From positions 62,001-126,000 of the forward strand of contig NZ_JAGSPD010000002.1 in the NCBI RefSeq assembly GCF_019203985.1: 64,000 bases of DNA, in the 5' to 3' direction. The DNA comes from Winogradskyella luteola. GTDB lineage: Bacteria > Bacteroidota > Bacteroidia > Flavobacteriales > Flavobacteriaceae. Position numbers and translations under genes: made by a program. This document shows positions 34,836 to 44,104 of this stretch, in pieces (positions within the stretch are counted from its first letter, which is position 1; each line of letters opens with the position of its first letter). Below the pieces are notes generated by a model. It ran no database searches. It had not been told where the DNA came from and was given only the letters and a program-made list of their open reading frames with translations.

Positions 34836-36757
34836 TTAAGATATTTTAGTAGAAGTATTTCTATAATTAAAAATACTAGCGCAAAAATAACAAACCATTT
34901 CCATAACGCGTTAATAGTTGCGTTACTTTTTATAGCGTTTATTGTAGTGACTAGACTTTCGCTCACTGTATTGTTAACTGTGTCTTTTAAATTGTAGTAA
35001 TCTAAATTACTTTCACTGCGATTATAATTAAAGCTTAAGTTTTGCAATACTTCAGACTTGTCTTTAACACTTAAAATTCCTGCTGTATTCGGATAATCTT
35101 CAGTTTCCAGTACAACAGATTTACTATATGTTTTTTGAAGCGGAATTACCGAAATTTCATCAGAGCTCAAAGTTAATATGTCATCCTGCCCCAAAAGCGC
35201 ATTGATAGCAATAGTATTGGGCTGTCCAATAGTATAATAAAGCTGTGATAATTTTAAACTTTGTTTTCCAATATTATACAATATAGGCACTATTAATGGA
35301 GAATTCTTGAAATTTGAATTCCGTTGATTTAAAGCCGAGGCAAACACAAAAGCGTTTGAGTTTCCTACGAGAAAAGGTGTACCGTCTTCATAAGATAAAA
35401 CAGCATTATTATTAGAAGTGAAACGATAAGATGTTTCTACTTTTGGATATTGAAAATTGGTCACTTTAGAATAAAATGCATTTTTCAAAAGTGGGTGATT
35501 ATAATTAATGGATGTGATCCTCTTTGGGCTAGTGTTAACAGTATTAAAATTAGAAATATTTGATTTATTAAGTAATTGATTATAAGAATTTAATGATATG
35601 TTATTTGATGGAATAATTAAAATATGACCATCATCAAGAATAAATGTTTGAAGTGCGATTATTAATGCGTTTGAAATCGTCTCTAACTCATTTAGAACAA
35701 TTAGGTTTTGATCTGGAATTAAATTAAAATTCAATGTGTTTAAATTGAAACTTTTATAATCAAATTCGTCATTGGTATAGATACGTTTTAAGAACGAATC
35801 GTCCGCAGTTTCATTAATGACTAAAACCTTGGTCTTTGGCTTTGAATTAATGTTAAAATAAAACGTATTGTCGTATTGCAAACCTGCATCTTCCAATACG
35901 ATTCTTCCATTTATAACGGTATTGTTTGCAATTGTAAATGTTGTTTCAGCTTCATCTTCAATATCCACAGCACTTTTAGTCAGCAAAGTATCATTGTTAA
36001 ATAAAGAGATGGTCACATTCTCTAATGTTTCACCTTGATTAGATAATAATACCTTTAAATTTAGAGACTCAGCAGTAGCATTTTCAATATAAACACTATC
36101 AATGCTCACATTGGCAGCTAAAGACGATTTTGGCTGCACCAGTTTTAACTGAACCGTACTATCGGCTTCAAAGGTGATTGAATTATTTTTTTGCTGAAAA
36201 TCGGAAACTAAAACCAAATTCTTTGTTGCTGTATTGTTTTTAGAGAATAATTGTTTTCCCTTTAAATATAGAGCGTCATAATTGAGCTGAGTAGGTGAAT
36301 ACTCTAACTGAATTAAATCATTTTTAAGTGCTTTAACCGTTGTGTTTTTAAAAGTTTGATTGTTAGTAAAGAGGCTTATCTGCTCATCCTCGGGCAAGGT
36401 GTTAATGACATCTTGTATTGCTTCGTTCAAAAGTGTGCCATTCTTACCTTTGGCCTGCATACTATAAGAGTTGTCTAAATAAATAACCGTTTCTTGAGCT
36501 TCGTTAAAATCTTCAGTATTTGGAATATAGGGCTGGGCAAAAGCAATGATAGCAAATGCTAAAAGTAACATTCGTGATAAAAGTGTTAACCATTTTTTTA
36601 GTTGTGAGCTTTTGCGAGTTTGCAGTTTTACTGTTTTTAGAAACTTTACATTGGTAAACTCAACTTTCTGAAAACGACGTAATTGAAACAAATGAATAAG
36701 AATAGGAATGACCAGTAAAAATAAGGCGTAAAGTAATTCTGGGTGTTTAAACTGCAT
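34832..36757 (-). CDS. BatA-type membrane protein with VWA-like domain
   Basis: 641 aa. N-terminal double-membrane motif MQFKHPELLYALFLLVIPIL then KWLTLLSRMLLLAFAIIAFAQP, characteristic of the BatA / aerotolerance family. Residues about 85-190 form a VWA-type fold with the metal motif YLDNSYSM (DxSxS-like with Asn in the middle: D-N-S-Y-S); then a long beta-rich stretch and a C-terminal membrane helix (WKWFVIFALVFLIIEILLLK). Role unknown, probably envelope stress or assembly. First gene of the four-gene operon; a -7 box lies at 36831-36838. Confidence 0.82.
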   Translation of the reverse strand: MQFKHPELLYALFLLVIPILIHLFQLRRFQKVEFTNVKFLKTVKLQTRKSSQLKKWLTLLSRMLLLAFAIIAFAQPYIPNTEDFNEAQETVIYLDNSYSMQAKGKNGTLLNEAIQDVINTLPEDEQISLFTNNQTFKNTTVKALKNDLIQLEYSPTQLNYDALYLKGKQLFSKNNTATKNLVLVSDFQQKNNSITFEADSTVQLKLVQPKSSLAANVSIDSVYIENATAESLNLKVLLSNQGETLENVTISLFNNDTLLTKSAVDIEDEAETTFTIANNTVINGRIVLEDAGLQYDNTFYFNINSKPKTKVLVINETADDSFLKRIYTNDEFDYKSFNLNTLNFNLIPDQNLIVLNELETISNALIIALQTFILDDGHILIIPSNNISLNSYNQLLNKSNISNFNTVNTSPKRITSINYNHPLLKNAFYSKVTNFQYPKVETSYRFTSNNNAVLSYEDGTPFLVGNSNAFVFASALNQRNSNFKNSPLIVPILYNIGKQSLKLSQLYYTIGQPNTIAINALLGQDDILTLSSDEISVIPLQKTYSKSVVLETEDYPNTAGILSVKDKSEVLQNLSFNYNRSESNLDYYNLKDTVNNTVSESLVTTINAIKSNATINALWKWFVIFALVFLIIEILLLKYLK

Positions 36758-36810
36758 TCGTTATTTTTGATAACCCTAGAGGTTTTATACAGTACTTGAT
36801 TCAGTATCTA

Positions 36811-36821
36811 ACCTGACAGGT
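36811..36821. repeat. Palindrome ACCTGACAGGT
   Basis: Perfect 11-base palindrome with a single central base between BatA and the glycosyltransferase gene. It is the core of the ACCTGACAGGT repeats often scattered in Bacteroidota intergenic DNA. No role proposed. Confidence 0.3.
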
Positions 36822-36830
36822 CTTAAAGTC

Positions 36831-36838
36831 CAAATATA
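36831..36838 (-). promoter_or_regulatory. -7 box of the BatA operon
   Basis: Minus-strand TATATTTG, matching TAnnTTTG, 74-81 bases upstream of the ATG at 36757. TTG element not found at normal spacing. Confidence 0.4.
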
Positions 36839-36878
36839 GAAAATACAAAACGATAACGGTATTTAGCTTTTGAGAAAT

Positions 36879-37886
36879 TTAACAGAAAAAGAAATAATCT
36901 TGCATTGATAGCATTTTCTGTTGCTCAAAGTAGAGTCGTATGTCTTTTTGCGCATCCGCATTGGCAACAGTGACAATACTCTGCGGACGATTAAGCTTTG
37001 CTAAATAATTAAAGTTAAAAAGTTTCTTTCCATAAATATATTTTCCAATTTTCTTTTTGTTATCGCAAATCCAGTGGAATGGTATTCCTTTTTCAATTAA
37101 TAATTTCGCAACGGTTTTGCCTTTATTGCCAGCGCCCCAAATAGTTAAAGGTCTATTGCTATCATGATCGAGCTCTAAAAAGTAATGCACCTTAATGTCT
37201 AAAAAGTAATTAATCGCGTAATGCTCGTGGGTTCTAGAAGTGCGTGTGCTATAATCACGCCAATGAAGTAGGACTTTATCACATGGAATACAAGTGTAAC
37301 CAGCTTTATAAAACCTGAAAGCGAGGTCATAATCCTCAGGGTAACGATTGGGATTAAAACCCTCACAAGCTTCAAAATCATTACGATGCAACATCCAACA
37401 CGGAGAAGGAATAACACATTCTTTGTAGATTTCAGAGTAATTGCTACCTGTTTTGGTTAGCTTATTTATCCAAGTTTCATAGCGTGCGTAACCATCACTA
37501 ACCCCATCGGCTCTAAAATATTTCACCTGCCCAATTGCTAAATGGTTTTTACCATGTTTTAACAAGCTATCCATCATAACTTCAAGACGATTAGAAGTCA
37601 TAATATCATCGCTATCCATTCTCGTAATATAAGTGCCTTTAGACTTAGAATATGCTGTCTGTAATGCCGGAATGATATCACTTCCCTTATTTTTAAAAAG
37701 TTTTATCCTGTTGTCTTTACCAGAAAAGTTTTCAACAATACTGTACGACAGATCTTCTGAATTGTCATCAATAAAAATAGCTTCCCAATTGGTATAGCTT
37801 TGATCTATAATTGATGTTATACATTTAGAAATAAAGGTTTCGGTATTCTTAAAAGGAATCAATATGCTAACAAGAGCTTGTGACAT
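36879..37886 (-). CDS. Family 2 glycosyltransferase with C-terminal nucleotide-binding-like domain
   Basis: 335 aa. N-terminal GT-A domain: VSILIPFKNTETFISKC, EAIFIDDNSEDLSY, RMDSDDIM (metal site) and CWMLHRNDFEACEGFNPNRYPEDYDLAFR (typical GT2 ED motif; given in parts). After about residue 240 a separate Rossmann-like segment begins: PLTIWGAGNKGKTVAK (GxGxxG), then IPFHWICDNKKKIGKY and SIVTVANADAQKDIR, ending in CLuster FFFC. This looks like a GT2 enzyme fused to a small sugar- or nucleotide-binding domain. Monocistronic, divergent from the M61 gene. Acceptor unknown. Confidence 0.82.
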   Translation of the reverse strand: MSQALVSILIPFKNTETFISKCITSIIDQSYTNWEAIFIDDNSEDLSYSIVENFSGKDNRIKLFKNKGSDIIPALQTAYSKSKGTYITRMDSDDIMTSNRLEVMMDSLLKHGKNHLAIGQVKYFRADGVSDGYARYETWINKLTKTGSNYSEIYKECVIPSPCWMLHRNDFEACEGFNPNRYPEDYDLAFRFYKAGYTCIPCDKVLLHWRDYSTRTSRTHEHYAINYFLDIKVHYFLELDHDSNRPLTIWGAGNKGKTVAKLLIEKGIPFHWICDNKKKIGKYIYGKKLFNFNYLAKLNRPQSIVTVANADAQKDIRLYFEQQKMLSMQDYFFFC

Positions 37887-37932
37887 GGTGCGAATTTAAC
37901 AAAACCTTTAGATTTAAAGCAGTAACAGATTG

Positions 37933-37940
37933 TAGATTTG
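37933..37940 (+). promoter_or_regulatory. -7 box of the M61 peptidase gene
   Basis: TAGATTTG, a full TAnnTTTG match, 31-38 bases upstream of the ATG at 37971. The -33 element is weak. It also excludes any start upstream of 37971. Confidence 0.45.
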
Positions 37941-37970
37941 TGCGTCAAAGTAAAAACTAAAATATTAAAT

Positions 37971-39863
37971 ATGAAGAATTCCCTAGCCATTCTTGGCCTA
38001 AGTTTAATATTGGTTAGCTGTGGTTCGGCTAAACCAAAAGCTGATGATTTAGCAGTAAATAATCCTATTGAAACTGCGTTGGATTTAACATCCGTGGTGG
38101 ATGATAAAGTACCTGTTACGATTAACCCTGGTCGTTTTACTACAGAAACCGTAACATACAGATTGCCAAGAGTAGTACAGGGCACATACTCGGTAAGTGA
38201 TTTTGGAAAATATATTGACGATATGAAAGCCCTTGATTATGATGGTAAAGAGCTTAAAGTAACCAAAGTAGACACCAATACTTGGACTATTTCTGATGCA
38301 ACCAAATTAGATAAGTTAATGTATTATGTGAATGATACGTTTGATATTGAATCTACAGGAGGTATAGGAGGTGAGAATCCATTTTCTCCAGCTGGTACAA
38401 ATATCGAAGAAGACAATTATGTGTTAAATCTTCATGGATTTATAGGGTATTTCGATTCTTTAAAAAATAATCAATATGCATTAGACGTAACTGCACCTGC
38501 AACTTTTGTTAGAACTTCTGCTTTAGAAGACAAAGGCATGAAATCTAGTGCAGATGGCAAATCTATAACCAGTAGTTATTTTGCTCAACGTTATTTTGAT
38601 ATTACTGATAATCCAATGATGTATGGAAAGTTAGACGTAGAAGAGTTTATGGTTGGTGATATAAAGATTGTATTGAGTGTTTATTCTCCAAACAAAGTTC
38701 ATACTGCAGCAAGTCAGAAAGAGACAGTTTATAAAATGATGCAAGCTCAGAAAGCGTATTTGGGAGATATTAATAGTACGGCACGTTACGATATTTACCT
38801 GTATTTATCAGATGGCAGCGAAACAGCACCAAAAGGAATGGGAGCTTTAGAGCATCATACATCTACAGTAGTAGTTTTACCAGAATCCTCAAGTAAAGAA
38901 GGTTTGGCAAGCTCTATTATCGATGTAGTGGCACATGAATTTTTTCATATTGTAACACCATTATCGGTACATTCTGAAGACGTACATTATTTTGATTACA
39001 ACAAACCAACATTCTCTAAACATTTATGGATGTACGAAGGCGTAACGGAATATTTTGCGCAGCACTTCCAAGTATATGAAGGTCTTGTAGAACCAGATGC
39101 ATTTTATAATACAATTATGTCCAAGATAGCAACGTCTAAAAATTTAGATGATGCTATGAGCTTTACTATAATGAGTGAAAATGTATTAGAAGAGCCTTAC
39201 GCATCTAACTACTACAATGTATACATGAAAGGGGCTTTAATTGGCATGTGCATAGATATTTTAATGCGTGAAGAGAGCAACGGAAACAGAAGTATGTTAT
39301 CATTAATGAAAGAACTTTCTGCAAAATACGGGAAAGAAAAGCCATTTGTGGATGACAATATCATTACTGAAATTACAGAAATGACCTATCCAAGTGTCGG
39401 TGAGTTCTTAAGAACACATGTAGAAGGAGATGTACCAATTAATTATAATGACTTTTTTGCCAAAGTGGGCTTGACTTTAGGCGAATCTGAAGTCCCGACA
39501 AATTATATTTTTGCAGGAGGACAAAACATTATTTTTGATGGAGACCAAGAAAAAGGAACGATTTTCTTTTCGCCAATGGCATTAAAGAATTCGTTTTGGG
39601 CCTCTCAAGGTGTACAGGCTGGTGACGTTATCAAAAAAATCAACGGACAGGATTTAACATTACAGAATGCACAGCAATTGATTGGTGGTATGTTTGGATG
39701 GCAAGAAGGTCAAGTATTTAGTGTAGACTTAGAACGTGATGGCCAACCTATAGCACTTAAAGGTAAATTAACTAAAGCTGTGGCTAAAAGTGAAACCTTA
39801 ATTGAGGATAAAAATGCAACCGAAGCGCAAAAATCCTTAAGATCAGCTTGGCTAAAAGGATAA
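37971..39863 (+). CDS. M61 family metallopeptidase lipoprotein with PDZ domain
   Basis: 630-aa lipoprotein (lipobox LILVSC, Cys17). The N-terminal beta-sandwich (about residues 30-200), a thermolysin-like catalytic domain with VVAHEFFHIV (HExxH, His near residue 322) and the third ligand Glu in LWMYEGVTEYFA, and a C-terminal PDZ domain (GVQAGDVIKKINGQDL) make the usual M61 (glycyl aminopeptidase-type) order. Located in the envelope. Peptide-trimming or protein quality control at the surface is plausible. Followed by an intergenic repeat (39868-39896) and a hairpin terminator. Confidence 0.9.
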   Translation: MKNSLAILGLSLILVSCGSAKPKADDLAVNNPIETALDLTSVVDDKVPVTINPGRFTTETVTYRLPRVVQGTYSVSDFGKYIDDMKALDYDGKELKVTKVDTNTWTISDATKLDKLMYYVNDTFDIESTGGIGGENPFSPAGTNIEEDNYVLNLHGFIGYFDSLKNNQYALDVTAPATFVRTSALEDKGMKSSADGKSITSSYFAQRYFDITDNPMMYGKLDVEEFMVGDIKIVLSVYSPNKVHTAASQKETVYKMMQAQKAYLGDINSTARYDIYLYLSDGSETAPKGMGALEHHTSTVVVLPESSSKEGLASSIIDVVAHEFFHIVTPLSVHSEDVHYFDYNKPTFSKHLWMYEGVTEYFAQHFQVYEGLVEPDAFYNTIMSKIATSKNLDDAMSFTIMSENVLEEPYASNYYNVYMKGALIGMCIDILMREESNGNRSMLSLMKELSAKYGKEKPFVDDNIITEITEMTYPSVGEFLRTHVEGDVPINYNDFFAKVGLTLGESEVPTNYIFAGGQNIIFDGDQEKGTIFFSPMALKNSFWASQGVQAGDVIKKINGQDLTLQNAQQLIGGMFGWQEGQVFSVDLERDGQPIALKGKLTKAVAKSETLIEDKNATEAQKSLRSAWLKG

Positions 39864-39867
39864 ACTA

Positions 39868-39896
39868 TGTCATTCAGAGCATAGTGAAGGATCTCA
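39868..39896 (+). repeat. Intergenic repeat GTCATTCAGAGCATAGTGAAG type
   Basis: TGTCATTCAGAGCATAGTGA followed by AGGATCTCA, five bases after the M61 stop. It matches the minus strand of 17487-17507 with one mismatch in 21. The same style of sequence occurs at 45569 and 46675. Confidence 0.55.
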
Positions 39897-39905
39897 TTCT
39901 TATAT

Positions 39906-39934
39906 AAAAAGGCTTTCAAAAAGAAAGCCTTTTT
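39906..39934. terminator. Bidirectional intrinsic terminator
   Basis: Inverted repeat AAAAAGGCTTTC / GAAAGCCTTTTT (12 bp, perfect) around five A. Ends the M61 gene (+) and the 39933-40175 gene (-). Confidence 0.85.
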
Positions 39935-40175
39935 ATATTCTAGAAATTATAATGACTACCAAAACAACAAATGCAATTCCGATTATAGTATTTAAGCAAC
40001 CGTTTGCTCCATCGTGGCGTAATATGTCTTCTTCAGAACTATAAATATATTCTCTGAAAGAATGTTTTGGCGTATTGAAAATTAACTTCCATGTAGTCGC
40101 AAAAAACCATCTAATGGAGCCACCTATAAAGTTTAAGATGGTAAAAACAATCATTCCACCTATAATCTCTCCCAT
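39933..40175 (-). CDS. Small membrane protein, unknown
   Basis: 80 aa with two membrane helices (MGEIIGGMIVFTILNFIGG and NTIIGIAFVVLVVIII) separated by a polar loop with SFREYIYSSEEDILRHDG. Three bases after the S10 peptidase stop, so co-transcribed with it. Its last bases lie inside the terminator hairpin. Family not recognised. Confidence 0.55.
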   Translation of the reverse strand: MGEIIGGMIVFTILNFIGGSIRWFFATTWKLIFNTPKHSFREYIYSSEEDILRHDGANGCLNTIIGIAFVVLVVIIISRI

Positions 40176-40178
40176 GGA

Positions 40179-41666
40179 CTAATACTTAGCGGACTTACCT
40201 TTTGGTAATGAGTTTTCAATAAATTCCCTTAAATCATCATTAGCTTTGATTAAATCTTCATTTCGTAAATACATCATGTGACCACTTCTATAACCTTTAA
40301 AGGAAAAACGGTCTTTCATTTTTCCACTGGGGTCGATTTGCCATTGTGAGTATTTTGCAGAGAAGTAGGTTGTAGCACCATCGTAATAACCCGATTGTGT
40401 CAAGACTTTCAAGTACGGATTCTGGGCCATAGCTTGTCGTAGGTTTTTGCGTGTATTATCATTCGTTCTATCCCAATTACCCACATTGCCAAAAACATTG
40501 TATTTTACATCGGTCTTAAAGCCTAATTCATTCTGAATGTAATAATTAATAGCTGGTGTAAAACTATGTAGCCAAGACGTTAGTTCTGCACTGTAATCTG
40601 GGCTTGAACCCGTTTCAACTTTATCTAAGCCAATATATCTTGAGTCTAATCTTCCAATAGTTTCACCTGTCTTATTTCTTAATAATTCTTTCCAAAAGAA
40701 ACGATTCGGAACATCTAAATTCATTTGAAGAATCACCTTTTTGGACAACCCAGAATAGTAGCTCATTTGCCCTGCTATGAATTGTTTTTCAGTATCAGAA
40801 ATAAAACCACCTTTAGCAATTGCTGGCATGAGTTTATTGATTGCAAAATCTTCTGCTTCTGGCAAAATTTCTAATAAATCCTTATTCTGAAGCTTTGGTG
40901 GCAAAGCTTTGTGATACCAAGCAGCGGCGGTATAATATGGTAAGTTTAAACTCGATGATAGCGGGCCGCCAACACGCAATACTTTGTAGTCTGCTGGCGA
41001 AACCAAAATTACCCCATTAAGATACATCCATTGACTGTTCTGAAGCTCTAGTGACAATCCCATTACTCGCGTGCCACCATAACTCTCTCCAATGATATAT
41101 TTTGGTGACTCCCAACGGTTGTGGCGCGTCGTAAAAGTGTTCATCCAACCAGCTAAATATTTTATATCTGCATTCACGCCAAAAAACAGTTTATCATCTG
41201 GCATCTTACCATCTTTGTTGGCAATTTTTCGGGAATAGCCTGTGTTTACAGGGTTAATAAATACAATATCTGCAACGTCTAAAATGGAATTCGGATTGTC
41301 TTTTATGCCATAAGGTTGTACAGGATAACCTTCTTCATCGATTTTAAGAACTTTTGGACCTGTATAAGCAATATGCATCCAGACCGAAGCAGAACCTGGT
41401 CCGCCATTAAACGAATAAATGATTGGGCGTTGATTACCCTTAGTATCGTTAGTCCGTTTATAATACGTGTAATACAACGAGGCTATCATTTTTCCTTCTG
41501 CATCCCAAACCGGTTGAAAACCAGTTTCCGCTTTATAGTTGATTTGTTTTCCTTTTATGGTCACTGAACCTGTTGTAACATAAGCCGTGTCAACAGGAAT
41601 TTTTAAATCTTGTGAAAAGCTAAAAATGAATGTTAGTAAGAATAAGAGTGTAATTTGAAGTTTCAT
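40179..41666 (-). CDS. S10 serine carboxypeptidase family protein
   Basis: 495 aa with a signal peptide (MKLQITLLFLLTFIFSFSQ) and therefore periplasmic or secreted. The S10 fold is evident from IYSFNGGPGSASVWMHI, YIIGESYGG with nucleophile Ser195, the YYDGATTYFSAKYSQW region (acid) and YRSGHMMYLRNED (His). Releases C-terminal residues at low pH in known relatives. The size suits this Bacteroidota branch. First gene of a two-gene unit with the small membrane protein. Confidence 0.9.
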   Translation of the reverse strand: MKLQITLLFLLTFIFSFSQDLKIPVDTAYVTTGSVTIKGKQINYKAETGFQPVWDAEGKMIASLYYTYYKRTNDTKGNQRPIIYSFNGGPGSASVWMHIAYTGPKVLKIDEEGYPVQPYGIKDNPNSILDVADIVFINPVNTGYSRKIANKDGKMPDDKLFFGVNADIKYLAGWMNTFTTRHNRWESPKYIIGESYGGTRVMGLSLELQNSQWMYLNGVILVSPADYKVLRVGGPLSSSLNLPYYTAAAWYHKALPPKLQNKDLLEILPEAEDFAINKLMPAIAKGGFISDTEKQFIAGQMSYYSGLSKKVILQMNLDVPNRFFWKELLRNKTGETIGRLDSRYIGLDKVETGSSPDYSAELTSWLHSFTPAINYYIQNELGFKTDVKYNVFGNVGNWDRTNDNTRKNLRQAMAQNPYLKVLTQSGYYDGATTYFSAKYSQWQIDPSGKMKDRFSFKGYRSGHMMYLRNEDLIKANDDLREFIENSLPKGKSAKY

Positions 41667-41759
41667 AAATTAAATTTTATAGTATAGTGCTGCAATAAGC
41701 GCAGTCTAAGTGCGATGACTGGTAACTTAGTTTAAGATTTTAAAGATAAGCAACCAAAA

Positions 41760-42536
41760 CTAAAATCCTTCAAAAATGCCTAACCCAAATAAAGCAAAAT
41801 CATATTTTACAGGATCGTTTATATCTAGTTGGCGTAAGTTTTTGTCTAGTTCTGCTAAGGCTTTACCATCGTTCTGTTTACGTTTTAAGAGTCCTAATTT
41901 ACGGGCTACGTTGCCAGAATGTACATCTAGTGGACAACTGAGTTGGGCGGGAGAGAGGCTTTTCCAAATACCAAAGTCAACACCAGCATTATCGTGGCGT
42001 ACCATCCAACGCAAATACATATTAATACGTTTGGCTGCTGAGTTTTTTAAGGGGTCACTCACATGCTTTTTTGTACGTTCTAAATGTGGAACTTCAAAAA
42101 ATACTTTTTTAAACTCATGGATGCTTTTTTGTAATGAATTGTGTTCTACGTATTTTGCAAAAACGGCTTCTAATCCACCATGAATATTATATACATGTTG
42201 CAAGCTCTTTATAAATTGTGTAAAGTCGTTGCCATTAAACGTACGGTGTACAAAGGCTTGTAAAGTCTCTAAATCTGAATCTTTGTGCTGCATAACAAAC
42301 TCAAAAGGGGAGTGGTCCAATAACTCCATCATTCTATGGGCATTTTTAATAATGCTTTTACGATTTCCCCAAGCTATGGTTGCTGTTAAAAATCCTGCAA
42401 TTTCAATATCCTCTTTTTTTGAGAATTGATGAGGAACTTGTATTGGGTCACTCTCAATAAACTTTGGGTTATTGTAAAGATGGACTTTTTCGTCTAGGAA
42501 GATTTTGAGTTCTGAATGTTTAAGTTTCAAAGGCAA
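41760..42536 (-). CDS. TIGR02757 family protein (DUF2400)
   Basis: 258 aa, soluble. The start LKIFLDEKVHLYNNPKFIESDPIQVPHQF, then AGFLTATIAWGNRKSIIKN, NRTF-like HRTFNGNDF, KRINMYLRWMVRHDNAGVDFG and CPLDVHSGNVARKLGLLKRK, all typical of this conserved bacterial family. The C-terminal half resembles a HhH-type DNA glycosylase fold, but no catalytic motif has been shown. Function unknown. Close to ridA upstream (27-base gap), likely the same unit. Confidence 0.82.
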   Translation of the reverse strand: MPLKLKHSELKIFLDEKVHLYNNPKFIESDPIQVPHQFSKKEDIEIAGFLTATIAWGNRKSIIKNAHRMMELLDHSPFEFVMQHKDSDLETLQAFVHRTFNGNDFTQFIKSLQHVYNIHGGLEAVFAKYVEHNSLQKSIHEFKKVFFEVPHLERTKKHVSDPLKNSAAKRINMYLRWMVRHDNAGVDFGIWKSLSPAQLSCPLDVHSGNVARKLGLLKRKQNDGKALAELDKNLRQLDINDPVKYDFALFGLGIFEGF

Positions 42537-42563
42537 AATGTAATTTACACAAAATAAACCAAC

Positions 42564-42944
42564 CTACTTGACCGCAATCATACTAATCTCAACATTTACA
42601 AACTTAGGTAAGTTGGCGACTTCAACGGTTTCTCTGGCTGGCGCTGTAGCTTCATCAAAGTACTGAGCGTAAACAGCATTAATCTTTGAAAAATTATTCA
42701 TGTCGCTAATAAAAATAGAGGTTTTAATCACATTGTCAAAGGTCATGTCTGCAGCTGCCAAGACCGCTTTCATGTTTTCCATAACTTGTTTGGTTTCTAC
42801 TTCGATAGTATCCATAACCAGTTCCATTGTTTCAGGATGTAAAGCAATTTGTCCTGAGGTGTAAAGTGTGTTTCTGGTTAATACTGCTTGATTGTATGGA
42901 CCGATTGGTGCTGGTGCTTTTGCTGTATTTATTATTTTTTTCAT
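42564..42944 (-). CDS. ridA: RidA reactive enamine/imine deaminase
   Basis: 126 aa, a full-length RidA (YjgF/UK114). It hydrolyses reactive enamine/imine intermediates such as 2-aminoacrylate, protecting PLP enzymes. Motifs: APIGPYNQAV, TSGQIALHP, and the catalytic Arg in APARETVEVANLPK. Trimer in homologues. Starts 27 bases before the TIGR02757 gene in the same direction. Confidence 0.92.
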   Translation of the reverse strand: MKKIINTAKAPAPIGPYNQAVLTRNTLYTSGQIALHPETMELVMDTIEVETKQVMENMKAVLAAADMTFDNVIKTSIFISDMNNFSKINAVYAQYFDEATAPARETVEVANLPKFVNVEISMIAVK

Positions 42945-43015
42945 TTTGAGTTGGATATTACACCAAATTTAAGAGAATTATTTCAAAAGTGTGGTGAACT
43001 ACAGTTTATAAAAAA

Positions 43016-43037
43016 ACCCAATGCAAATGCACTGGGT
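43016..43037 (-). terminator. Intrinsic terminator of the OmpA lipoprotein gene
   Basis: Stem ACCCAATGC / GCACTGGGT with one G-T pair and a 4-base loop, followed on the minus strand by a seven-base U-run. Confidence 0.75.
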
Positions 43038-43062
43038 CTAAATATTTAATGTTCAAAAGAAA

Positions 43063-43920
43063 TTAATTTTCCGCAGAAAGATTTTTCATTTCCTCTTCAA
43101 TCATTTCATAAAACTCATCGATTTTTGGAAGTACAATAATGCGTGTGCGTCTATTTTTGGCCTTGTTCGCTGCAGTATCGTTTTCAACCAAAGGTACATG
43201 ATAACTACGACCAGCTGCAATTAACTTTTGAGGGTTTACATCTAAACTTTCCAAAACACGTACTACAGATGTGGCACGTTTTACGCTCAAATCCCAATTA
43301 TCAAGTAATGGTGGTTTGTTGTAAGGTACATTGTCAGTGTGAGATTCTACCATGGCTTCAAAATTAGGCTTACCATTGATAACAGTGGCAACCTTACCCA
43401 ATACTTCTTTAGCTCTATCGGTAACGTTGTAACTTCCACTTTTAAATAATAACTTATCAGCAATAGAAATAAAAACAACGCCTTTTTCTACGTTAACTTC
43501 AATATCTGGATCGTTAATACCAACTTCTTTCTTTAAGCTAGAAACCAAAGCAAGTGTAACACTATCTTTTTTGCTTAAGGCATCTTGTAAACGTGAAATT
43601 TTTAAATCCTTTTCTTTTAAACTCTCTAAAGATTTTTCGAGATTATCAGCACCTTTTTGTGTTAAGGTTGTTAGATTACCCTTAGTATCAATCAAATCTT
43701 GATTGGCTTTACGCAAATCTGCCAATTGATCTTTCATGGTTTCTACTCTGGCATTCGCCGCAGAAGCATCTGAAAGGCACTTGTTAAGTTTTACGGTGGC
43801 ACTATTTAATAAGTCTTGAGTTTCTTGTTGTCTAGCTTCAAGTGCTGCATACTCTTTCTTCGACACACACGATGCCAGTAATAGCATAGCGCAAACGCTT
43901 AATAACATTAGTTTTTTCAT
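43063..43920 (-). CDS. OmpA-family peptidoglycan-binding lipoprotein
   Basis: 285-aa lipoprotein (lipobox LLLASC, Cys18). Residues 22-125 form a long coiled coil (LEARQQETQDLLNS... DNLEKSLESLKEKDLKISRL), and residues 140-265 an OmpA C-terminal domain: SIADKLLFKSGSYNVTD, VESHTDNVPYNK, DNWDLSVKRATSVVRVL, ENDTAANKAKNRRTRIIV (the Asp and Arg that hold diaminopimelate). So an outer-membrane anchor to peptidoglycan, a MotB/Pal-like relative. Monocistronic. Confidence 0.88.
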   Translation of the reverse strand: MKKLMLLSVCAMLLLASCVSKKEYAALEARQQETQDLLNSATVKLNKCLSDASAANARVETMKDQLADLRKANQDLIDTKGNLTTLTQKGADNLEKSLESLKEKDLKISRLQDALSKKDSVTLALVSSLKKEVGINDPDIEVNVEKGVVFISIADKLLFKSGSYNVTDRAKEVLGKVATVINGKPNFEAMVESHTDNVPYNKPPLLDNWDLSVKRATSVVRVLESLDVNPQKLIAAGRSYHVPLVENDTAANKAKNRRTRIIVLPKIDEFYEMIEEEMKNLSAEN

Positions 43921-44104
43921 AATTTGAATGGAATTTTTTAGTTGCTAATTATAACAATTCAAAATTATAGAAAAGATAAGGTGTGTGTACATGGATTAAC
44001 AAAACTTTTAACAGTTTTATAAACAAAGCATACTGGTCGAAAATTAATTTAAGTATTTTGAAATATGAATAACTTCTCGTTCAAAGAAAATTTAACCAAT
44101 AGAA

